From Chloroflexota bacterium (GTDB taxonomy: Bacteria; Chloroflexota; Anaerolineae; UBA1429): a stretch of DNA of 10,074 nt. Shown in pieces: positions 1-5,956 of the stretch. The stretch is from the NCBI GenBank assembly GCA_012515695.1, contig JAAYXX010000071.1:1-10074 (forward strand), in the 5' to 3' direction. The notes under the pieces were generated by a model, which made no database searches, was not told the DNA's origin, and was given only the letters and a program-made list of their open reading frames with translations. How positions within the stretch are numbered: the first letter of the stretch is position 1; the number at the start of each line of letters is the position of its first letter. A program made the position numbers and the translations under genes.

Positions 1-363
1 AACAAGCAAATAGCGAAAATGGGCATAAAGCGTAATAACGAGCACTCGCCATTTTTTGCCTTGAGATTCTCAGCTTGCAGAGATTATTCGCAAAGGTTCA
101 CTGACATTGTCCGCGAGGCGATTATCAAATATCCAAGTAGAGTACCACGTTGTACAGAAAACGGTTGCAGTTTCTGCGGCGGCGAACCTGATACGCATGT
201 TTATTCATGCACTTTTCCTGACGGTGAGACCAAATCGCATTGTGGCGCTTATGCGCTTGAAATACCAAATATCACCACAGAGGACATTAAAGAAATTGAG
301 AGACTTTTATGTGAAGAACACGAGTATTTACTAAAGCACGAGGCAGGTATGGTCAAAATGTGA
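1..363 (+). CDS. C-terminal part of an unrecognised Cys-rich protein (5' end outside window)
   Basis: The reading frame is open to the left edge, so the ATG at 19 is probably internal and only about 120 C-terminal residues are seen; the stop is TGA at 361-363. Counting from the ATG at 19, the visible part has a compact cysteine motif, C-x4-C-x2-C (residues 45-53, ending CSFCGGEP), then a Cys in YSCTFPDGE and a conserved-looking HCGAYALEIPNIT segment, followed by an acidic helix ending EEHEYLLKHEAG. It resembles small uncharacterised proteins I associate with Clostridia-type genomes, but I cannot name a family or function. The cysteines could bind metal, which is inference. The gene is AT-richer than the rest of the window (25 of 60 bases G+C in 121-180, against 37 of 60 in 601-660), which suggests a different origin. 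No terminator is obvious downstream. Confidence 0.7.
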   Translation, partial: NKQIAKMGIKRNNEHSPFFALRFSACRDYSQRFTDIVREAIIKYPSRVPRCTENGCSFCGGEPDTHVYSCTFPDGETKSHCGAYALEIPNITTEDIKEIERLLCEEHEYLLKHEAGMVKM

Positions 364-518
364 CGTACATCATAGAATAAGCACTAATCTAGCTTGTTGG
401 TTTATCAAAAATAACAATAGCAAAATAAATCCATACACAATATAGTATCATTTGGATCTGCTGAAAGATACTCTAGTATTTACATCTATACCGCACCCAC
501 AGGACCATCCCTCTCCCA
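364..518. other. AT-rich intergenic spacer
   Basis: There is no supportable gene here. Bases 361-420 contain only 18 G or C out of 60, the lowest composition I counted in the window. The composition switches abruptly to GC-rich at about 490, just before the hairpin repeat. A weak 5-bp inverted repeat (ATACT/AGTAT near 470) is too short to call a terminator. Confidence 0.5.
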
Positions 519-573
519 GACCACCACCATCCTGGCGGCTCACGGGATATGCCAGCAACGATGCTGGCGGTCC
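519..573 (-). repeat. Paired-hairpin repeat element, copy 1
   Basis: Read on the minus strand, this 55-nt block starts GGACCGCC and contains two hairpins. The first is a perfect 7-bp stem (GCCAGCA/TGCTGGC, 551-557 and 562-568) with a 4-nt loop. The second, at 524-538, is CCGCCA-GGA-TGGTGG, with a G-U pair in the minus-strand RNA. The block ends in GGTC. It aligns nearly end to end with the plus strand of 1517-1571, so the two copies are homologous and inverted to each other. Neither hairpin is followed by a T-run, so this is not an ordinary terminator, although it lies directly downstream of the hydrolase stop at 584. It is a REP- or MITE-like dispersed palindromic element by architecture. 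Confidence 0.65.
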
Positions 574-583
574 ATAGCCGCGC

Positions 584-1429
584 CTACCGCAACCCGCCTT
601 CCTCAGCAGGCCCTAGCAGCCGCTCCAGCGTATAGCTCTGAAACACCTCCGGCAGCAACACCCGCGCATCGGGCGCCATCCGCTCGATCATCTGCGCCCA
701 ACTATACAGGTTAGAGCGCGGCAGCAGCCGCAACCTTCTGTGGGGAGGCGTGAACAGCGGGCGCACCGGCCTCGACAGCGAGCGCCACATGTTATCCCAG
801 TGGACCGGCACGATCAGCCGGGGCTGCACCCGCTGCAAAAGCGGCGGATACAGCGAGGCCCGCTTTAGCAGGTTCGGAAACCACACATCCGCAGGCAGCG
901 CCGACGTCACGCACTTGCCCGTGTCCGTCAACAGGCGATACCCCTCCACCTGAAGGAGAAAGCACAGGTGTCCATCCATCCGATAGTCGCGGGCGCGCAG
1001 TGGCGGGTACAGATTGCGCGGCAGCGGCCCCGCCGTAAAGCCGGGCGTGGGGATATGGTCAGCCTTCAACGCTGTTACCTGAAAGCTCCCCAGCGTTAGC
1101 TGATCCCCCACCCTGATCTCACGCAAGTGCCCCGGCGGAACCCCCAGCGCCGCCAGCAGGCGACAGGTGTTGTATGACCCGCAGACCGTCGCCCCCGTCT
1201 GCCGGGCCACCTCCGGCACGTCCAGCAAATGGTCGAAATGCGCGTGCGTCACCAGCACCCAATCGCAGCGCCGCATCTTTTCAGCGACCAGCCGCGCATC
1301 CGAGCGCACCCGCCCAACCCACATTTTGCGAAAAGGGATCCGGGTAAAGTAGGGGTCAATTGCCAACATCTCTCCCCCGGCCCGCACTTCAATTCCAGCT
1401 ACCCCTAACCACCGAAACCGAACTGCCGT
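584..1429 (-). CDS. Metallo-beta-lactamase-fold hydrolase (UlaG-like branch)
   Basis: This is a cytoplasmic metal-dependent hydrolase of the MBL superfamily; the substrate cannot be told. With the ACG start the protein has 281 residues. It shows the first beta strand (RFRWLGVAGIEV), DPYF, the metal motif HAHFDH (His62, His64, Asp66, His67), ADH (His125), DTG (Asp169) and VPVHWDN (His210), which together are the full set of MBL metal ligands. Start choice: the first GTG in frame (1387) would cut off the first strand and has no good ribosome site. Upstream in the same frame, a perfect AGGAGG (1442-1437) lies 7 nt before an ACG at 1429-1427, and a TAA stop closes the frame just above. ACG is therefore the likely start, or else an ATG changed by mutation or sequencing error. 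There is no signal peptide. It is separated from the upstream YhhN gene by 314 nt of palindromes, so it is probably a separate transcript. Confidence 0.85.
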   Translation of the reverse strand, partial: TAVRFRWLGVAGIEVRAGGEMLAIDPYFTRIPFRKMWVGRVRSDARLVAEKMRRCDWVLVTHAHFDHLLDVPEVARQTGATVCGSYNTCRLLAALGVPPGHLREIRVGDQLTLGSFQVTALKADHIPTPGFTAGPLPRNLYPPLRARDYRMDGHLCFLLQVEGYRLLTDTGKCVTSALPADVWFPNLLKRASLYPPLLQRVQPRLIVPVHWDNMWRSLSRPVRPLFTPPHRRLRLLPRSNLYSWAQMIERMAPDARVLLPEVFQSYTLERLLGPAEEGGLR

Positions 1430-1436
1430 ATGTCTC

Positions 1437-1442
1437 CCTCCT
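1437..1442 (-). promoter_or_regulatory. Strong ribosome binding site deciding an ACG start
   Basis: A perfect AGGAGG on the minus strand is followed by 7 nt (GAGACAT) and then ACG, which opens the MBL reading frame. No ATG, GTG or TTG lies at a usable distance in frame. The site is what supports a start at 1429 rather than the GTG at 1387. Confidence 0.7.
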
Positions 1443-1447
1443 TACAC

Positions 1448-1459
1448 ATGCGAACGCAT
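1448..1459. promoter_or_regulatory. 12-bp palindrome upstream of the hydrolase
   Basis: ATGCGAACGCAT is a 5-bp inverted repeat with a 2-nt centre, 5 nt upstream of the Shine-Dalgarno of the hydrolase gene. It could be an operator or a chance palindrome; no -35/-10 pair around it was convincing. Confidence 0.2.
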
Positions 1460-1513
1460 AACGAGTTTTAAAAAAATAGCTCGGTAACAGCCATTGCTAG
1501 ATATGCCAGCATC

Positions 1514-1574
1514 ATTGGACCGCCGGCTTCCAGCCGGCATAATTGCAAGCCGCCAAGGATGGCGACGGTCCAAT
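1514..1574 (+). repeat. Paired-hairpin repeat element, copy 2, with 9-bp terminal inverted repeats
   Basis: The element is bounded by perfect 9-bp inverted repeats, ATTGGACCG (1514-1522) and CGGTCCAAT (1566-1574). Inside are a 7-bp stem GCCGGCT/AGCCGGC with a TCC loop (1522-1538), an AT-richer spacer (ATAATTGCA), and a second stem CGCCA/TGGCG with an AGGA loop (1551-1564). The core 1517-1571 is 55 nt long and aligns with the minus strand of 519-573. It shares GGACCGCC, the GGCATA after the first stem, GCCGCCA..GGATGG and the GGTC end. It carries no coding capacity. A small non-autonomous element or REP-like sequence is the best description. Confidence 0.7.
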
Positions 1575-1604
1575 CTCCTTCCACGGGGCAAGGGTGTTCA
1601 CTTT

Positions 1605-1633
1605 CCAGCCCAGCACTTTCAGTGCTGGGCTGG
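1605..1633. repeat. Perfect 13-bp hairpin with ACTGAAAGT centre
   Basis: The arms CCAGCCCAGCACT (1605-1617) and AGTGCTGGGCTGG (1621-1633) are perfectly complementary around a 3-nt loop. On the minus strand the centre reads ACTGAAAGT. The hairpin at 1702-1728 has almost the same centre (ACTGAATGT) but different arm sequence. No T-run follows on either strand. Confidence 0.65.
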
Positions 1634-1671
1634 TGTAAACAAAAGTGCATTAAAACGCATTATACGATACT

Positions 1672-1691
1672 AAGCCCATTTTAGTGGGTTT
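1672..1691 (+). repeat. 7-bp hairpin AAGCCCA/TGGGTTT
   Basis: The stem is 1672-1678 with 1685-1691 and the loop is TTTTAG. One position is G-U in plus-strand RNA but a mismatch in minus-strand RNA, so the fold favours the plus strand. It stands between two other hairpins in the same gene-free stretch. Its function is unknown. Confidence 0.4.
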
Positions 1692-1701
1692 CCTTCTCCC
1701 G

Positions 1702-1728
1702 CCGCCTGGGACATTCAGTCCCAGGCGG
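1702..1728. repeat. Perfect 11-bp hairpin downstream of the YhhN gene
   Basis: CCGCCTGGGAC (1702-1712) and GTCCCAGGCGG (1718-1728) flank a 5-nt loop. It begins 16 nt past the stop of the YhhN gene on the minus strand. It is followed there by a purine-rich run rather than U residues, so it is at best a weak or factor-dependent terminator. It shares the ACTGAA(A/T)GT centre with the hairpin at 1605-1633. Confidence 0.5.
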
Positions 1729-1743
1729 GACCTACCCACGCGC

Positions 1744-2373
1744 TCAGATGGACAGGGCAATGAGCCACTGGGCGCAGAAATAAGTGCCCAACACCAGGGC
1801 GTGAACCGCCTTGAATCGCCCTACAAAGCGATTCACAGCCAGCGCCGCATCGGACGCCACGAACAACACCGCCCCAATGGCCCCCAGCAACGCCGCCGTG
1901 TCATCGGTTTGCGCCCACCGCGCCCACGCACGCCACGCCATCGCAATGATGACGACCTCGTAGAGCAGCACGGGCACTTTCATCTCCCCCAGGTGTGGGG
2001 CGAGCACGCCATACATCACCGCCATCAGCGGCAGAAATGGGGCCAGCGACACCAGAGACAGCCCCATCCCGCCACTGGTAAAGGCAACAATATAAGCTAG
2101 ATGCGCCAGTAAAAAGCTGGCGAGGCCGGGCACAAAGCGATCCCCCGGCAACATCAAAAAGACATCACCCGCCAGGGAAAACCCCAGCCCCACCACAATG
2201 GCGGCCTGGTAAAAGGGGTCGCCCGCGCCGTCCCTCGTCACAGCCAATAGCAGAATCAGGATCGTCGTCAGCGGTTTGGCGACATACTCGTGCCGCTCAA
2301 GACCTCTGTACTTGGCCTGAATCGTCCACAGGGCAGAAACCAGAATCAGCAGCGAAAGGCTCGTGACCATCAT
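1744..2373 (-). CDS. YhhN/TMEM86-family membrane protein (lysoplasmalogenase-like)
   Basis: This integral inner-membrane protein of 209 residues has about seven to eight hydrophobic segments, typical of YhhN. Family marks are AKPLTT (residues 32-37), FSLAGDVFLML (65-75) with the GD pair, FLLAHLAYIVAF (87-98) and FVASDAALAVNRF (171-183) with its SD and RF. Characterised animal homologues (TMEM86B) hydrolyse the vinyl-ether bond of lysoplasmalogens; whether this bacterial protein does so is inference from family. Start choice: a GTG at 2379 is possible but overlaps the ribosome site, whereas the ATG at 2373 is preceded by GAAGGGAG at 5 nt and is preferred. It lies 48 nt downstream of the GH127 gene, so it is probably the last gene of that operon. 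Its link to sugar breakdown is not obvious. Confidence 0.85.
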   Translation of the reverse strand: MMVTSLSLLILVSALWTIQAKYRGLERHEYVAKPLTTILILLLAVTRDGAGDPFYQAAIVVGLGFSLAGDVFLMLPGDRFVPGLASFLLAHLAYIVAFTSGGMGLSLVSLAPFLPLMAVMYGVLAPHLGEMKVPVLLYEVVIIAMAWRAWARWAQTDDTAALLGAIGAVLFVASDAALAVNRFVGRFKAVHALVLGTYFCAQWLIALSI

Positions 2374-2421
2374 GGGCACTCCCTTCGGGCGGCTCGCCCC
2401 TTGTCACCCCATCACTCGACG

Positions 2422-4245
2422 TCAGCGTCGGCGAATGGGAAAATAGACGGTATACCGTTCATCCACGATCTCGTAGAGCGGCTTGAAGCGCAAACCACGC
2501 TCCTGGCCCGTCACCCTATACCCGCGCAGCCAGTTGCCCCACTCCCGTTCATTGTCCGCAACCAACAGCGCCGCCGGGTCATCCGCGTCGGTGTACAGTG
2601 TGCGCTCCTCGTCGCATAGCCCCGCCAGCACCACCGGCCCTTCCATGAATGCCATCACGTCTGGCGCGTCGGGCAGTGGGCAGGTAGTCACCGCCATCGG
2701 CAGTTCCAGCCGGACAGTGTCCTGCTGCCACGTGCGCCGGAGTGCCACAAACGTGCCGGGCGTGCCCTCTACCGGCTGCTCAACCCCGTTCACGGCAATG
2801 GTCGCCTTACCAGCCAGCCACCAGGGCAGCCGCAGCTTGAGCGCGCACTCGACAGGGGCCGCGCACTGCACGCTGATATCAATGATCCAGCGCAGAGGCC
2901 GATTGGCAGCCCCGCCATCGCAGAACCATCTGCCGCCAGCCTCCCGGTCAAACGTCTGCCGGACGGTGATCGGCGTGCCCTCATACTCCCACGTCAGTTC
3001 ACTGGGCACATACTGACAGATAGCCAGCCCATCCTCCGCCGCATAGTACGTGTAAGCGTTATGTAGTGTGTGGGCCTGCACCAGCGAGCCGTGGCAACAC
3101 CAAAAGTCGTTGGTGGGCGACCCCCACAGCTTTTGCGCGCCCGGTTCCAACGGCAAAAAGTACGAGATCATGCCCGTGCGCGGGTTCTGTTGCGCCAGCA
3201 CGCCATTGTACAGATTCCGCTCGATATAGTCGGCATAGGCCGGGTCGCCCGTCCACCGCAGCAAATAGTCAGCCAGCCGCATCATGTTGTAGACGGTGCA
3301 ATGCTCCTGGTTTTTGTCTCCCAGCCGGGCGGCCATCGTGAACGGCGGCGTCCAGATTTCACCGCAGGTCTGTCCGCCCGTGCAAAAAGCGCCCCGCTCC
3401 GTAACAGCGCAACGCCAATAGGCTTCGACAATCTCGCGACAGCGTTCTTCCCCTGTGACCTCATAGGCCCGCGCTGCTCCCTGCACTTCGGGGATGGTCG
3501 TATTCGCGTGCATGTTGGTGAGCACATCCTTGCCCGCCAACAATGGCTCGAACAGCCGGGGCCGATCATACCGCCGCACCAGTTCCAGGTGGTGCGGGTC
3601 ACCCGTTACGCCGTACAGGTTCGCCCATGCTTCCAACATGCCGCCCGTCTCTACGTCCAGCAGGTTGTCCATCTGCTCCCTGGTGAACTGCCCCGTCCAG
3701 CGGTAGAACCAGCGCGCGAATTTGGTCATTATATCCAGCGCCTGCTCGTTCCCGGCATAGGCATACATATCGTACAGGCCCATCAGGGTCTTATGTAGCA
3801 CATACTGCGGTGCCCAGGTAGGTTGCCCCTTGGCTGTCCAATGGAGATAGCTTTCCGGGATAGACCCCACCCACTCGCCGCCGTTGCGCTCCTGGCAGCG
3901 CCCCAACTCGGCGATGATCGCATCGGCCTTGGCCTTGATCGCCGCATCGCCAGTGCTGGCGTAGGTGCGCCCCGCCGCCGAGAGCCAATGCCCTAAAAAG
4001 TGCCCCCGTACCTGGCAAGTGGGCGACTCCCAGCCCCAATGCCAGTCATCGCCACACCCCGGCTCGCCGTGTAGCCGCACGCGAAAAGATACCTGCCGTA
4101 GCCGCGCCTCCAGATGAAAATTCTGCAACAGCGCCTCGCTTTTTAGGCTCATCAGGTATTGCCGGTTCAGCTCAAAGCGTTGTTGAAACAGGCTGGGGAG
4201 CAACTGCACCTGCCCCGGAGCCAGTGCACGAAATCTTGCCGTCAT
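2422..4245 (-). CDS. GH127 (DUF1680) beta-L-arabinofuranosidase-like glycoside hydrolase
   Basis: At 607 residues this has the usual length for the DUF1680/GH127 family. These are (alpha/alpha)6-barrel enzymes; the characterised Bifidobacterium HypBA1 removes beta-L-arabinofuranose using a zinc-bound cysteine nucleophile. The expected ligands can be read here: Glu314-His-Cys316 (QEHC) and the Cys383-Cys384 pair in FWCCHGS, with Cys383 in the nucleophile position. Other family segments are WESPTCQVRGHFLGHWLSA, PQYVLHKTLMGLYDMY, ETGGMLEAWANLYGVTGD, and NMHANTTIPEVQGAARAYEVTGE near the middle. A beta-rich C-terminal part follows from about residue 400. There is no signal peptide, so it probably acts in the cytoplasm on imported oligosaccharides, although no transporter is in view. 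The ATG is backed by AGGAGG at 6 nt. It lies 44 nt after the flavoprotein gene and is clearly in the same operon. The exact sugar specificity is not decidable. Confidence 0.92.
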   Translation of the reverse strand: MTARFRALAPGQVQLLPSLFQQRFELNRQYLMSLKSEALLQNFHLEARLRQVSFRVRLHGEPGCGDDWHWGWESPTCQVRGHFLGHWLSAAGRTYASTGDAAIKAKADAIIAELGRCQERNGGEWVGSIPESYLHWTAKGQPTWAPQYVLHKTLMGLYDMYAYAGNEQALDIMTKFARWFYRWTGQFTREQMDNLLDVETGGMLEAWANLYGVTGDPHHLELVRRYDRPRLFEPLLAGKDVLTNMHANTTIPEVQGAARAYEVTGEERCREIVEAYWRCAVTERGAFCTGGQTCGEIWTPPFTMAARLGDKNQEHCTVYNMMRLADYLLRWTGDPAYADYIERNLYNGVLAQQNPRTGMISYFLPLEPGAQKLWGSPTNDFWCCHGSLVQAHTLHNAYTYYAAEDGLAICQYVPSELTWEYEGTPITVRQTFDREAGGRWFCDGGAANRPLRWIIDISVQCAAPVECALKLRLPWWLAGKATIAVNGVEQPVEGTPGTFVALRRTWQQDTVRLELPMAVTTCPLPDAPDVMAFMEGPVVLAGLCDEERTLYTDADDPAALLVADNEREWGNWLRGYRVTGQERGLRFKPLYEIVDERYTVYFPIRRR

Positions 4246-4289
4246 TGGTTGCCTCCTGGTATGATGAGTGATGTCGTTATCGCTCGCGG

Positions 4290-4859
4290 TCAGCGGCCCC
4301 GCAACGAGCGGGCCATGTGGCGAGCCAGGTTCTCCACCGTCTCCAGACCCACGCTATCCTCGGCGGCCCGCCCTACAATCGCCGCCCCCGAATGGCTATA
4401 GCCGGGTCCGTCGGCGATGGCAAACATATTCTGTTGCAGGAAAAAGGTCTGCATGTTTTGCAGCGTCAGCTCCTGCCCGCCGTTGCGGAATCCGCCGCAA
4501 GCAATGCCCGCCCCGATCTTGCCCGTCAACGCGAATCTGCCGCCCGCCCGGAAAATGACTGTGCGGTCCATCATTACCTTCATCTGGCCCGTGACCATCC
4601 CCATATAGACGGGCGATGCCAGAATCAGGCCATCGCACGCCAACATCGCGTCCAGAATGACGGGCATGTCGTCGTCCTGCTGGATGCACGTCCCCTGGCG
4701 GCAATGGAAACACCCTTTGCATGGGTTGATCCGCTTGTCTGCCAGCGAGATAAACTCTGTTTCTATCCCCTCTCCGGCCAGCACGCTCAGGGCGTGCCGC
4801 AGAGCAAAAGCCGTATTCCCCCCGGTGTGGGGACTGCCACAAATCCCAAGTACTTGCAC
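4290..4859 (-). CDS. NADPH-dependent FMN reductase / iron-sulfur flavoprotein-like oxidoreductase
   Basis: This flavodoxin-fold protein is 189 residues from the chosen start. The FMN phosphate loop is GICGSPHTGGNT (residues 5-16) and the second flavin loop is ASPVYMGMVTGQMK (81-94). Between them is a compact cysteine motif C-x2-C-x2-C-x4-C (Cys47, 50, 53, 58), as in iron-sulfur flavoproteins of the Isf type, so a [4Fe-4S] cluster is plausible but inferred. Start choice: the frame extends to a GTG at 4910, but the GTG at 4859 has GGGAGGAG 5 nt before it and begins MQVLGICGSP exactly at the first beta strand. It is therefore preferred. It is the first gene of the operon with the GH127 and YhhN genes and is divergent from the lipoprotein gene. 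The electron acceptor is unknown; it may simply supply reduced flavin or detoxify quinones. Confidence 0.88.
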   Translation of the reverse strand: MQVLGICGSPHTGGNTAFALRHALSVLAGEGIETEFISLADKRINPCKGCFHCRQGTCIQQDDDMPVILDAMLACDGLILASPVYMGMVTGQMKVMMDRTVIFRAGGRFALTGKIGAGIACGGFRNGGQELTLQNMQTFFLQQNMFAIADGPGYSHSGAAIVGRAAEDSVGLETVENLARHMARSLRGR

Positions 4860-4921
4860 GAATGCTCCTCCCGATGATGCTGATGGCGAAGGATGAGTGT
4901 ATATCGCCACATCCCTCGCCT

Positions 4922-4950
4922 ATGTTACGCGTTGGCAAGGTAAATCGCAA
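4922..4950 (-). promoter_or_regulatory. Candidate sigma-70-type promoter for the flavoprotein-GH127-YhhN operon
   Basis: On the minus strand, TTGCGA (4950-4945) and TAACAT (4927-4922) are separated by exactly 17 nt. Each matches consensus at four of six positions. Transcription would start near 4914 and leave a leader of about 55 nt before the GTG at 4859. The position fits a divergent intergenic region, but the match is modest. Confidence 0.3.
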
Positions 4951-5032
4951 CCCGCTTGAGCGGCTATGCGCGGGGAACCCTCTTCGGTTACCATGCGTCT
5001 ATAGGGCAGAATAAGGAAAGGAAGATAGAGCG

Positions 5033-5812
5033 ATGAAACGATATCTGATAGGGGTACTGCTGTTGATTGCCATTATCGCGTTGGCTGGCTGTGCGCCGTC
5101 AGCGTCGGCAGACGATCCGCAAGCGGGAGAAGCGAGCGTGGATAGCATTGATATCATGATTCTCGAGTCCTTCCCGGTCCAGGTGCGGGTCATTGCGCGG
5201 GGCACTCTGCCGGACGGCTGCACGACCATTGACACTGTCAACACCGAACTCGAGAGCAACACATTCACCGTGACCATCACGACGGCGCGCTCGGCAGATA
5301 CGAGGTGCAGCAAGAAGGACGTGCCATTCGAGGAGGGCATCTCTCTGCCCGTGGTCGGACTCAAAGCAGGAACCTATACGGTGAACGTGAACGGCACCGA
5401 AGACACGTTCACGCTGGCGGTGGACAATATCCTGCCCACCGAGCCACCCACGACTCCCACCGACGGCGAGACGCCGGCAGGTCGCCCCACCACCGACGAC
5501 TTGCCCAGACAGCCCGAACCCAAGCCAGTCACTGACCTGGCGGACGTCGAGAGCATCGAAGTGCAGCAGCCGTCCAACCCGAATGTGGTACCGATTGTCG
5601 TGCGGGGCTATTTGCGAGATGGCTGCACCAAGATTGACGAGATCAACACGGCGCAAGTGGGTGACAGGTTCATCATCTCCATCACCACCGTGCGCCCAGA
5701 GGATGCCATGTGTACACAGGCAATCGTCTCCTTTGAAGAGGTGATCGAACTGGATGTAGAGGGCGTTCCGGCGGGAGACTATGTTCTGGAGGTCAACGAT
5801 CAGCGCGCCTAG
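5033..5812 (+). CDS. Secreted lipoprotein with two tandem Cys-containing beta domains
   Basis: A 259-residue protein begins with a clear lipoprotein signal: MKR, a hydrophobic run, then the lipobox LAGC with Cys20 as the lipidated residue. The mature part has two homologous domains, roughly residues 36-130 and 172-257, joined by a Pro/Thr/Asp-rich linker (133-168). Each domain holds a (L)xDGCTxID pattern (Cys63 and Cys198) and a second Cys 29 residues later (Cys92 and Cys227). Each also has an ITT(A/V)R run, a PFEE/SFEE segment and a GxxAGxYxxxVN ending. The equal 29-residue spacing suggests one disulfide per domain. I know similar uncharacterised surface proteins from Chloroflexota but no function. 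The start is supported by AAGGAAAGGAAG 8 nt upstream. It is monocistronic, ending at the hairpin at 5894-5938. Domain 2 lacks the last TFTL strand found after domain 1. Confidence 0.85.
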   Translation: MKRYLIGVLLLIAIIALAGCAPSASADDPQAGEASVDSIDIMILESFPVQVRVIARGTLPDGCTTIDTVNTELESNTFTVTITTARSADTRCSKKDVPFEEGISLPVVGLKAGTYTVNVNGTEDTFTLAVDNILPTEPPTTPTDGETPAGRPTTDDLPRQPEPKPVTDLADVESIEVQQPSNPNVVPIVVRGYLRDGCTKIDEINTAQVGDRFIISITTVRPEDAMCTQAIVSFEEVIELDVEGVPAGDYVLEVNDQRA

Positions 5813-5893
5813 TTGCATCTGCCGCTCGGCGAATAAACGCATGCCCATCACAAGCGGATGCCCGGCGCGAATGGACAAGTATGAAACGCATAG

Positions 5894-5938
5894 CAAACGA
5901 GAACGGATGCCCCATGACGAGGCATCCGTTCTCGTTTG
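5894..5938. terminator. Long hairpin between convergent genes, probable bidirectional terminator
   Basis: An 18-bp perfect stem pairs 5894-5911 (CAAACGAGAACGGATGCC) with 5921-5938 around a 9-nt loop. It lies 81 nt past the lipoprotein stop and 18 nt past the sigma-factor stop. The plus-strand 3' arm is T-rich (TCGTTTGTT), while the minus-strand side has no T-run, so it should work better for the plus-strand gene. Location between two convergent genes is the main support. Confidence 0.65.
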
Positions 5939-5956
5939 TTGGGTGCATTCCCGAAC

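Larger units (their letters stand above)
1575..1743. other. Gene-free palindrome-rich intergenic stretch
   Basis: Together with the preceding repeat, the stretch from 1430 to 1743 has no supportable gene. Short open frames crossing it have no family features and no ribosome sites. What it does hold is three further hairpins (1605-1633, 1672-1691, 1702-1728), listed separately. None has a convincing U-tract on the minus strand. Minus-strand transcripts leaving the YhhN gene at 1744 would meet the 1702-1728 hairpin first, so it may still act as a weak terminator or an RNA-stabilising 3' structure. Confidence 0.5.

Noticed and set aside
551..568. Hairpin as an intrinsic terminator for the hydrolase gene
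   Set aside because: No T-run follows the stem on the minus strand, and the stem belongs to a repeated two-hairpin element found also at 1517-1571.
1500..1743. CRISPR array or attachment site
   Set aside because: The palindromes differ in sequence and spacing. There is no direct repeat with regular spacers and no cas, integrase or tRNA gene nearby.
3070..3798. 242-codon plus-strand open frame inside the GH127 gene
   Set aside because: It is antisense to a well-conserved catalytic region and low in recognisable structure.
4998..5003. TCTATA as -10 box of the lipoprotein gene
   Set aside because: No -35-like hexamer stands at 16 to 18 nt upstream, and the site is only about 30 nt from the start codon, so it is not listed.
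5099..5896. 265-codon minus-strand open frame
   Set aside because: It is antisense to the lipoprotein and runs into the terminator hairpin. The lipoprotein's signal peptide and internal repeat support the plus strand.
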